Below, piece by piece: positions 11,347 to 17,790 of a stretch of DNA of 22,657 nt (positions are counted from its first letter, which is position 1; each line of letters opens with the position of its first letter). The DNA is taken from positions 1 to 22,657 of the forward strand of contig JBHJOP010000090.1 of the NCBI GenBank assembly GCA_050329575.1. The letters run 5' to 3'. The notes below the pieces were generated by a model. The model saw only the letters and a program-made list of their open reading frames with translations. It did no database searches and was not told the origin of the DNA. Both the position numbers and the translations under genes were made by a program. This DNA comes from JAUXFS01 sp050329575. GTDB taxonomy: Bacteria; Pseudomonadota; Alphaproteobacteria; Rhodospirillales; Defluviicoccaceae.

Positions 11347-11967
11347 TCAGGGATGCTTCAGCGCCGAGCCGGGGATCGGCACGAAACCGTCGGCGCCGGG
11401 CGGTTGCCAGGTGAAGCGCAGGGTCGCTGTGCCCTTTTTCTCGAAATAGAGGACATCGAGCGGATACCAGCCGGGAACGGTGATATCGAACACCAGATCG
11501 GGCGAGGTGGCATCGCCGTGCACGCCGGGGTCCTCGAACACCATCTCGCCGGCCAGCGTCAGCCGCACCCCGTCGTTGGAGGTTACGCGAAGCCGGTAGG
11601 TGCCGACCTCGTGGAATCCGATGAAGCCGGTGATGTGGGCGCCGACTAGGTCGCCGCTGGTGGTGGTGAGCACGTTGCCCGGGCCGGACTCGTAGTCGAG
11701 GTGGGGCAGGGGAGGGCTCTCGACGCCGCGGTCGAACCGCATCCAGTCGACCAGTTCGTCGACATGATTGAACTTGGCGAAGTAGTAGCGGACCGCCAGC
11801 CCGTCGTTGAGCGTCGCCGCGTCCGGTTGCGGTGCCGCCGGTATCGGCGAGGCGAGCCGAATCGGCTCGATCACGGTCGTTGGCGGCTGGGCAGCGACGC
11901 TGCCGACGGCCAGCAACAGGCCGGTCGACCAGGCGCCGGCCAGCCATCGCATCGGTTTCGCGATCAT
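11347..11967 (-). CDS. Exported PA14-like domain protein in the leucine operon
   Basis: A 206-residue protein with a clear signal peptide: MIAKPMRW, then a hydrophobic stretch and a likely cleavage after VAA at residue 26. From about residue 57 it reads as a PA14-type beta-sandwich: GLAVRYYFAKFNHVDEL, then GFIGFHEVGTYRLRVTSNDGVRLTLAGE, and PGWYPLDVLYFEKKGTATLRFTWQPPG. The order fits known PA14 domains, which often bind glycans: an opening YYF strand, F..G.Y.....SDDG..L, then a closing strand ending in W. The start has GGAGG 5 nt upstream. It lies 57 bp after mccB and 24 bp before liuC, so it is probably co-transcribed with cytoplasmic CoA-ester enzymes, an unexpected setting. Its function is unknown; I found no enzyme motif. 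Confidence 0.8.
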   Translation of the reverse strand: MIAKPMRWLAGAWSTGLLLAVGSVAAQPPTTVIEPIRLASPIPAAPQPDAATLNDGLAVRYYFAKFNHVDELVDWMRFDRGVESPPLPHLDYESGPGNVLTTTSGDLVGAHITGFIGFHEVGTYRLRVTSNDGVRLTLAGEMVFEDPGVHGDATSPDLVFDITVPGWYPLDVLYFEKKGTATLRFTWQPPGADGFVPIPGSALKHP

Positions 11968-12024
11968 CGTCTCCTCCCGCTGTGCGGCCCGCCCGCGGCG
12001 GTGCCGTTGTCGCCGTCGACGGCG

Positions 12025-13632
12025 CTACATCCGGAACACGCCGAACGTCGTTCGTTCCACCGGCGCATTGAGGGCGGCCGAAAGACCGAGGCCGAGCACC
12101 ATCCGCGTCTCGGCGGGGTCGATGATGCCGTCGTCCCACAGCCGTGCGCTGGCGTAATAGGGGTGGCCCTGCGTCTCGTACTGCGCGAGGATCGGTGCGC
12201 GGAATCGCGCCTCCTCGTCCGCCGACCAAGTCTGTCCGCGCTCCTCGAGGCCGTCGCGGCGCACGGTGGCGAGGACGCCGGCGGCCTGTTCACCGCCCAT
12301 CACCGAGATCCGCGCGTTCGGCCACATCCACAGGAAACGGGGGCCATAGGCGCGGCCGCACATTGAGTAGTTTCCAGCGCCGAACGATCCGCCGATCAGC
12401 ACCGTCAGCTTCGGCACCCGGGCGCAGGCAACCGCGGTGACCATCTTGGCACCGTCCTTGGCGATGCCGCCGGCCTCGGCCTTGCTGCCGACCATGAAGC
12501 CGGTGATGTTCTGCAGGAACACCAGCGGGATGCCCCGCTGACTGCACAACTGGACGAAATGGGCGCCCTTCACCGCCGACTCCGAAAACAGGATGCCGTT
12601 GTTGCCGACGATGCCGACGGGATAGCCCCAGATGTGGGCGAAGGCGCAGACCAGCGTGGTGCCGTAAAGCTGCTTGAACTCCTCGAAGTCGGAAGCGTCG
12701 ACGATGCGGGCGATCACCTCGCGGACGTCGTAGGGTTTGCGCAGGTCGGTCGGCACCACCCCGTAGATCTCCCTCGGATCGTAGCGGGGCTCGCGCGGCG
12801 GCCGCATCGCGACCTGCGGTGCCTTGGTGCGGTTGAGATTGGCGACCACCCGGCGGGCGATCGCCAGCGCGTGGCCGTCATCCATGGCGTAATGGTCGGC
12901 GACGCCGGAGACCCGGGTATGGACGTCGGCGCCGCCCAGTTCCTCGGCGGTGACCACTTCGCCGGTCGCCGCCTTGACCAGAGGCGGGCCGCCGAGAAAG
13001 ATCGTGCCTTGGTTGCGGACGATGACGCTCTCGTCGGACATCGCCGGCACGTACGCGCCGCCGGCGGTGCACGAGCCATGGACGACGGCGATCTGCGGCA
13101 CCCTCGCCGCCGACATCGTCGCCTGGTTGTAGAAGATGCGGCCGAAATGGTCGCGGTCGGGGAACACCTCGTCCTGTTCGGGCAGGTTGGCGCCGCCCGA
13201 CTCGACCAGATAGATGCATGGCAGGTCGTTCTCGAGGGCGATGGTCTGGGCCCGCAGGTGCTTCTTCACCGTCATCCCGTAGTAGGTGCCGCCCTTCACC
13301 GTCGGGTCGTTGGCGATCACCAAGCATTCGATGCCGGTGATGCGGCCGATGCCGGTGACGATGCCGGCCGCCGGAACCTCACCGCCATACATGCCGTAGG
13401 CGGCGAGTTGGGAGAACTCCAGGAACGGCGAGCCGACGTCGAGCAGCCGGCGAATCCGCTCGCGGACCAGCAGCCGCCCGCGCTCGGCGTGCTTGGCGCG
13501 CGCCCGCTCGCCGCCGCCCCGCTTGATCTCGCCGACCCGGGCGTGAAGGTCGGCGACCAGCGCTTCCATCGCGGCAACATTGGCCTTGAAGGCGTCGGAG
13601 CGCTTGTCGGCGGTGCTCTTGAAGACAGTCAT
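12025..13632 (-). CDS. mccB: 3-Methylcrotonyl-CoA carboxylase, carboxyltransferase beta subunit
   Basis: A 535-residue acyl-CoA carboxyltransferase that moves the carboxyl group from biotin on MccA to 3-methylcrotonyl-CoA. Typical stretches are KGGTYYGMTVKKHLRAQ, CIYLVESGGANLPEQDEVFP, HGSCTAGGAYVPAMSDE, GTIFLGGPPLVKAATGE, FLQNITGFMVGSKAEAGGIA and IGGSFGAGNYSMCGRAYGPRF. The GGTYY...TVKKHLRAQ and DEVFPD..HFGRIF..QA stretches are characteristic of methylcrotonyl-CoA rather than propionyl-CoA carboxylases, and the length is standard. The gene starts 7 bp after the isomerase-like gene and has mccA two genes downstream, so both subunits come from one operon. The pseudomonad name would be liuB. Confidence 0.95.
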   Translation of the reverse strand: MTVFKSTADKRSDAFKANVAAMEALVADLHARVGEIKRGGGERARAKHAERGRLLVRERIRRLLDVGSPFLEFSQLAAYGMYGGEVPAAGIVTGIGRITGIECLVIANDPTVKGGTYYGMTVKKHLRAQTIALENDLPCIYLVESGGANLPEQDEVFPDRDHFGRIFYNQATMSAARVPQIAVVHGSCTAGGAYVPAMSDESVIVRNQGTIFLGGPPLVKAATGEVVTAEELGGADVHTRVSGVADHYAMDDGHALAIARRVVANLNRTKAPQVAMRPPREPRYDPREIYGVVPTDLRKPYDVREVIARIVDASDFEEFKQLYGTTLVCAFAHIWGYPVGIVGNNGILFSESAVKGAHFVQLCSQRGIPLVFLQNITGFMVGSKAEAGGIAKDGAKMVTAVACARVPKLTVLIGGSFGAGNYSMCGRAYGPRFLWMWPNARISVMGGEQAAGVLATVRRDGLEERGQTWSADEEARFRAPILAQYETQGHPYYASARLWDDGIIDPAETRMVLGLGLSAALNAPVERTTFGVFRM

Positions 13633-13639
13633 CGCGGGT

Positions 13640-14242
13640 TCACCAGTCGCCCTCGGTCATCCACGTCTCGACCATCAGCAGCCGGTCGCAGCCCCAGAAG
13701 CCTTCGCCGTCGACGATGAAGAACGGCGAGCCGCAGACCCCGCGTTCGATGGCGCGCTCGCCCTCGTCGATCAGGCGTTGCTTCCACTCCGGTGCGGCCA
13801 CAGCGGTCAGCAGCGCCTCGCGATCGATGCCGAGGGGTTCGCCGACGTCGGCCACCACCGCCACCGGCGAGATGTCGCGGCCCTCGCCGAAGTAGGCATG
13901 GAAGGCCGCCTTGGCGAAGTCCTTTGCGAGGTCCGGATCCTCGTCGTCGAGCCAGTAGAAGGCGCGCGCGGCGGCCAGGGTGGCGATCGGAAACGGGTCG
14001 GGCAGCACCCAGGGCACGCCGAACAGGCGCCCCAGCCGCTCCCAGTCGTGGCGGCTGTAGTCGCCCTTGAGCGGCACCTCGATCAGCGGTCGGGCGCCGG
14101 TCCGCTTCGTCACCGCCCCCAGCATGATCGGCCGCCATTGTGCCCGCCGGCCACCGGCTTCGGCCACCGCGTCGACACGATGGCTGGCGAAATAGCCGTA
14201 AGGGGACGAGAAGTCGAAATAGAATTCGAGGACGTCGGTCAT
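13640..14242 (-). CDS. 2-Hydroxychromene-2-carboxylate isomerase / DsbA-like thioredoxin-fold protein
   Basis: A 200-residue protein of the DsbA-like HCCA isomerase family (kappa-class glutathione transferase fold). The start has FYFDFSSPYGYFAS (residues 7-20), where SSPY replaces the CxxC of true DsbA proteins and S12/S13 would face the glutathione thiol. The end has GVCGSPFFIVDGEGFWGCDRL, matching the usual GVfGvPtFvvdge.fwGqDRl pattern. No signal peptide is seen, so it should be cytoplasmic. ATG 14242 is preferred over the upstream in-frame start at 14314 because GGAGG lies just before it and FYFDFSSPYG is close to the usual N-terminus. It sits 7 bp before mccB. Family members act on aromatic breakdown intermediates or glutathione conjugates; the substrate here is unknown. 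Confidence 0.85.
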   Translation of the reverse strand: MTDVLEFYFDFSSPYGYFASHRVDAVAEAGGRRAQWRPIMLGAVTKRTGARPLIEVPLKGDYSRHDWERLGRLFGVPWVLPDPFPIATLAAARAFYWLDDEDPDLAKDFAKAAFHAYFGEGRDISPVAVVADVGEPLGIDREALLTAVAAPEWKQRLIDEGERAIERGVCGSPFFIVDGEGFWGCDRLLMVETWMTEGDW

Positions 14243-14270
14243 CTCCGTGGTCTCCTCCCCTGCCGGCCGC

Positions 14271-14954
14271 TCACCACGGCAGCGGCGTGCCGTCGTAGCC
14301 GATAAAGCGGCCACTGTCCTCGAGGGTGAGTCCGCCGATCACCTCGCGCAGGCCGGCGACGCTTTCGAACGGGTCGATCTTGGCCCCGGGGCCGCCCATG
14401 CTGGTCCTGACCCAGCCGGGATGGACGGCGACGACGACGATCTGCTTCGAGCGGAGGTCGACCGCCAGGCTCTTCGTCACCGCATTCAGCGCCGCTTTCG
14501 AGGACCGGTAGACGTAGGCGCCGCCCGAGGTGTTGTCGGCGATACTGCCCATCGCACTGGACACCGCGACGATGCGCTTCAGCCTGCTCTTGGCGACGTG
14601 CTCGCTGAACACTGCGCTCAGTTTCAACGGCGCCATGGTGTTGACCCGCATCACCTCGGCCCATGCGGCGTAGTCGACGGCGTTGTAGGGGACCACCCGC
14701 GGCCCGTAGATGCCGGCGTTGTTGATCAGGAGATCGATGGCGACCGGGGCCAGTTTCTTGCCGAGCGCCTCGATGCGGGCGAAATCGGTGACGTCGAGGG
14801 GATGGATCTCGATCTCTCCCTGCAGGGCTCCCAGGTCCGCTGCGACGTCGGGCCGGCGGCAGGTGGCGATCACCTTCCAGCCTTCCGCGGCGTACTGCTT
14901 GGTGAATTCCAGACCCAACCCACGGCTCGCCCCGGTAATCAGGCACGTCGGCAT
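14271..14954 (-). CDS. Short-chain dehydrogenase/reductase (C-factor-like)
   Basis: A 227-residue SDR with a Rossmann fold. The cofactor loop is TGASRGLG (7-14), followed by NNAG (78-81), an SSAMGS serine segment (132-137), and the active-site YRSSK with Y149 and K153. HPGWVRTSMGG follows, as is usual after the active site. The pattern VSSAMGSIADNTSGG...YRSSKAALN is that of the C-factor/CsgA-like SDR subgroup, and the substrate cannot be told from sequence. A GAGGGGA Shine-Dalgarno sequence lies about 6 nt before ATG 14954. It is 28 bp upstream of the isomerase-like gene and 286 bp downstream of ivd, so it may head the mcc transcript or be read through from ivd. Confidence 0.88.
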   Translation of the reverse strand: MPTCLITGASRGLGLEFTKQYAAEGWKVIATCRRPDVAADLGALQGEIEIHPLDVTDFARIEALGKKLAPVAIDLLINNAGIYGPRVVPYNAVDYAAWAEVMRVNTMAPLKLSAVFSEHVAKSRLKRIVAVSSAMGSIADNTSGGAYVYRSSKAALNAVTKSLAVDLRSKQIVVVAVHPGWVRTSMGGPGAKIDPFESVAGLREVIGGLTLEDSGRFIGYDGTPLPW

Positions 14955-15240
14955 AATGATCCCCTCGCTTCTCTGTTCGGGCTCTTTCTAATCCCGGTTC
15001 AGCCTGACCTCGACCCCGAGATCGACCCCCGTCCACAACCGATCGGCGGTGACCGCCGGCAGGCCTCGCCGCTTGACGAGCGCGAGGCAGGCGCGATCGC
15101 CGCGAGAAAATCCCGGGGGACGGGCCGCCGCCGAAGCACCGTATGAGTTCATGCGTCACTCCGGGCTTGATGGTTGCCAACGACAACATTGTGACGCAGC
15201 AACCCGCATCTTTCGACAGTTACCTGCCAAGCCACCACCG
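14955..15240. other. 286-bp gap between ivd and the SDR gene, with inverted repeats
   Basis: No gene is supported here. GGTTGC (15172-15177) and GCAACC (15199-15204) form an inverted repeat with a 21-nt spacer. The left arm is nested in GTTG-C-CAAC (15173-15181), and a smaller ACAA-CA-TTGT dyad lies between the arms. This could be an operator for the SDR-mcc part of the cluster or a hairpin after ivd. I saw no convincing -10/-35 pair. Confidence 0.3.
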
Positions 15241-16410
15241 TCAGTTCGTCTCCTCGAACAGCTCGCGGCCGATCAGCCAGCGGCGGATCTCGCTGGTGCC
15301 GGCGCCGATCTCGTACAGCTTGGCGTCCCGCAGCAGCCGTCCGGTCGGATACTCGTTGATGTAGCCGTTGCCGCCCAGACACTGGATCGCCTCGAGGGCC
15401 ATCCAGGTCGCCTTTTCCGCCGCATAGAGGATCGCGCCGGCGGCGTCCTTGCGGGTGGTCTCGCCGCGGTCGCAGGCCTGGGCGACCATATAGACGTAGG
15501 CCTTGCAGGCGTTCATCGTGGTGTACATGTCGGCGAGCTTGCCCTGCATCAGCTGAAAGGCGCCGATCGGTTCGCCGAACTGGCGCCGTTCGTGGAGGTA
15601 GGGTACGACCACGTCCATGCAGGCCTGCATGATTCCGAGCGGGCCGGCCGCCAGCACCAGGCGCTCGTAGTCGAGGCCGCTCATCAGCACCTTGACGCCC
15701 CCGTTCAGTGCGCCGAGCACGTTCTCGTCGGGCACCTCGCAGTCCCGGAACACCAACTCGCAGGTGTTGGAGCCGCGCATCCCGAGCTTGTCCAGCTTCT
15801 GCGCCGTCGAGAACCCCTTGTAGCCCCGCTCGACGAGGAACGCCGTGATGCCGCGCGGCCCGGCCGCCGGGTCGGTCTTCGCGTAGACCACGGTGACGTC
15901 GGCGTCGGGGCCGTTGGTGATCCACATCTTGGTGCCGTTGAGCACGAAGCGGTCGCCGCGACGGTCGGCGCGCAGTTGCATGCCGACCACATCCGATCCG
16001 GCACCGGGTTCGCTCATCGCCAGCGCACCGACGAACTCGCCCGAGATCAGCTTCGGCAGGTAGCGGGCCTTCTGGTCGGCCGAGCCGTTGCGGCGGATTT
16101 GGTTGACGCACAGGTTGGAATGGGCGCCGTAGCTGAGGCCCACCGAGGCCGACGCGCGGCTGATCTCCTCCATCGCCACCACGTGCTCGACATAACCCAT
16201 GCCGGCCCCCCCGAACGCCTCCTCGACGGTGATCCCGAGGACGCCGAGCTCGCCCATCTTCCGCCACAGATCCGCCGGGAAGACGTTCTCGCGATCGATG
16301 TCGGCGGCCCGCGGCGCGATCTCGTCCGCAGCGAAGTTGCGAACCGAGGCCCGCAGCATGTCGGCGGTCTCGCCGAGATTGAAATTGAGCGACGGAAGCT
16401 CGTTGGCCAT
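15241..16410 (-). CDS. ivd: Isovaleryl-CoA dehydrogenase
   Basis: A 389-residue FAD enzyme that oxidises isovaleryl-CoA to 3-methylcrotonyl-CoA, feeding MccAB, and passes electrons to ETF. Acyl-CoA dehydrogenase blocks are YGAHSNLCVNQI, AMSEPGAGSDV, KMWITNGPDAD, QLMQGKLADMYT and AIQCLGGNGYINEYP. Two points identify isovaleryl-CoA dehydrogenase. The catalytic base is in GLDYERLVLAAGPLG (E249), as in the characterised family. The position used as base in medium-chain enzymes is occupied by Gly-Ala in YEIGAGTSEIRR. ATG 16410 is chosen over an upstream in-frame start at 16470 because GGAGG lies 8 nt before it and MANELPSLNF is a typical N-terminus. It has its own likely promoter at 16442-16470. 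The pseudomonad name would be liuA. Confidence 0.95.
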   Translation of the reverse strand: MANELPSLNFNLGETADMLRASVRNFAADEIAPRAADIDRENVFPADLWRKMGELGVLGITVEEAFGGAGMGYVEHVVAMEEISRASASVGLSYGAHSNLCVNQIRRNGSADQKARYLPKLISGEFVGALAMSEPGAGSDVVGMQLRADRRGDRFVLNGTKMWITNGPDADVTVVYAKTDPAAGPRGITAFLVERGYKGFSTAQKLDKLGMRGSNTCELVFRDCEVPDENVLGALNGGVKVLMSGLDYERLVLAAGPLGIMQACMDVVVPYLHERRQFGEPIGAFQLMQGKLADMYTTMNACKAYVYMVAQACDRGETTRKDAAGAILYAAEKATWMALEAIQCLGGNGYINEYPTGRLLRDAKLYEIGAGTSEIRRWLIGRELFEETN

Positions 16411-16441
16411 GGTGATTTCCTCCCCGCGTGTGGCGGACGCG

Positions 16442-16470
16442 ACTATACGCCCGCGCCCGGTCGCCAACAA
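16442..16470 (-). promoter_or_regulatory. Likely promoter for isovaleryl-CoA dehydrogenase
   Basis: On the minus strand TTGTTG (16470-16465) and TATAGT (16447-16442) are separated by exactly 17 nt. The -10 box matches 5 of 6 consensus bases. Transcription would start near 16435, about 25 nt before the ivd ATG and after the thioesterase stop at 16522, giving ivd an entry separate from the 17019-17052 promoter. Confidence 0.55.
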
Positions 16471-16521
16471 ATGCCGAGCGTCGAACCGTGATGCGGCCCT
16501 GACGGGTGCATGGCACCGGCC

Positions 16522-16983
16522 CTATCCGACCACGTCGGGGCGTCCGGTGATGGTCATCAACGTCTGCTGCAGGACGGCACAGACGCGAGCGGTGCCCCGC
16601 TTCTCGACGCTGACCTCGGCGCGGGTGACGGTGAGCGTTCGCCCCGGTCGAACGACGCTGCCGCGTGCGATCATGAGATCGCCGTCGGCCGGGGCGACGA
16701 GATTGATCTTGAATTCGACGGTCAGCACGCCGGCGCCCGGCGGCATCAGCGAGAATCCCGCGTAGCCCGCCGCCGAATCGGCGATTGTCGCGACGATGCC
16801 GCCGTGAAAGAACCCGTGCTGTTGCGAGACATGCTCGCTGTAGGGAAGCCGGATCTCGCAACGGCCGGCCTCGACCGCGACGATATCGGCGCCGATGTGG
16901 ATCATGCCCCCTTGGCGGGCAAAACTGTCGCGGACGCGGCTTCGGAAATCGGGATCGGGCGGCTGAAACTCCAGGGTGCTCAT
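16522..16983 (-). CDS. PaaI-family hotdog thioesterase
   Basis: A 153-residue single-domain hotdog-fold protein of the PaaI/YdiI acyl-CoA thioesterase type. The family signature is HGFFHGGIVATIADSAAGYAGFS, with H60-G61-G62 at the start of the central helix and likely catalytic D69. A typical TVEFKINLVAPADGD strand and VVRPGRTLTVTRAEV follow. It probably releases CoA from an acyl-CoA, perhaps to relieve acyl-CoA build-up during branched-chain catabolism; the substrate is not determined. The Shine-Dalgarno before ATG 16983 is poor, but MSTLEFQPPDPDF fits family N-termini; the alternative Met at residue 27 would remove conserved sequence. It is the first gene after the operator-promoter at 17019-17052. 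Confidence 0.85.
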   Translation of the reverse strand: MSTLEFQPPDPDFRSRVRDSFARQGGMIHIGADIVAVEAGRCEIRLPYSEHVSQQHGFFHGGIVATIADSAAGYAGFSLMPPGAGVLTVEFKINLVAPADGDLMIARGSVVRPGRTLTVTRAEVSVEKRGTARVCAVLQQTLMTITGRPDVVG

Positions 16984-17018
16984 GGATCGCTGGCTCGGTG
17001 GCTGCGGCCTGTCGGAGC

Positions 17019-17052
17019 ATGGTAGTTAACGTTTACGTAAACGTCAATTAAC
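17019..17052 (-). promoter_or_regulatory. Promoter overlapped by ACGT-repeat operator (LiuR-like)
   Basis: On the minus strand TTGACG (17047-17042) and TACCAT (17024-17019) stand 17 nt apart, matching 5 of 6 and 4 of 6 sigma-70 consensus bases. The spacer and the end of the -35 box contain a perfect 16-bp palindrome, ACGTTTACGTAAACGT (17029-17044), with three ACGT cores at 6-bp steps. An outer GTTAA/TTAAC pair flanks it (17025-17029 and 17048-17052). The part TTTACGTAAACGTCAA (17032-17047) resembles, from memory, operators of LiuR, the MerR-family regulator of leucine-degradation genes. Transcription would start near 17012, about 29 nt before the thioesterase ATG. No liuR gene is in the window. 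Confidence 0.75.
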
Positions 17053-17233
17053 CGGCCGGCGGCCCAGCCCGCTCCGCCTGCCGTGCGACGGCCGGTGCGG
17101 AGAATCGCCGCGAGAATAGGGCTTGCATCGAGCCGCGATGCCGTCCTATGCCTCGAACGAGGTCGGTTGCGGCAGTTCGGCTCCGGCATCATGGTTGCCG
17201 AGCTCGTCGCGAGTCTGGAAACGACGGAGAACG

Positions 17234-17569
17234 ATGATGTGCGGACTGAGGACGGCCCGCGGGTTGGCAATGGTGATTGCGGTCGCGCTGGCCGGCGCCT
17301 GCGCCGGGGACTCCGAACAGGAGTGGGACTCGGCCGCCGAGGGTGCGGCGCCCGCCGGTTGGGAATGGATCGGCGAGGGCCGGGAGCAGAACTTCGCGAC
17401 CGCGGATCGGTTCTGCCGCAGGACGCTGGCGGCCGCCGATCCGCGTCTCGGATCCGAAGCGCGGTCGCAGCTGACCGGCTCCGATCCGGGCATGCGCCTG
17501 AGCGAGGCCGATCGGCGTGCCTACTGGACCTGCATGGAGGGCCGCGGCTGGCGGGCACAGCGGGCGTAG
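17234..17569 (+). CDS. Small exported (possibly lipo-) protein of unknown function
   Basis: A 111-residue protein I do not recognise. It begins MMCGLRTARGLAMVIAVALAGAC, a basic N-terminus and hydrophobic stretch ending in Cys. The Cys could be a lipid site, but AGAC has Ala rather than Leu/Val/Ile at -3, so ordinary secretion is equally possible. The mature part has EWDSAAEGAAPAGWEWIGEGR, two cysteines (DRFCRRTL and YWTCMEGRGW), and ends just after WTCMEGRGWRAQRA; the Cys pair could form a disulfide. The start is ATG 17234 or the adjacent ATG 17237, with GGAG at 17226-17229. It diverges from the thioesterase/leucine block. Codon use looks coding, but no homologue comes to mind. Confidence 0.6.
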   Translation: MMCGLRTARGLAMVIAVALAGACAGDSEQEWDSAAEGAAPAGWEWIGEGREQNFATADRFCRRTLAAADPRLGSEARSQLTGSDPGMRLSEADRRAYWTCMEGRGWRAQRA

Positions 17570-17790
17570 CCGTCGCCCGTGCGCATCCCCGCTCCCTCCC
17601 GTCGCGTGCGCGGCAGCATCTGGCGGAGCCGAAAAATCGATTGTTTTTGCAACGTCCTGTCGATTTCCCGGTGGCGATCGTCTAAGGTCCGGGGCCGGGT
17701 CGTCCGGTCGGACCGACGAAGGACGACGGCCGGAGACGGGCCGGGAATCTCCTAGCGGCCGGATCTCGGGCGAGGGGAAGGTCGAGTATC

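Noticed and set aside
15149..17020. Minus-strand open frame of 623 codons across ivd and the thioesterase
   Set aside because: It is a different frame of two well-identified genes, Arg/Gly-rich and without motifs.
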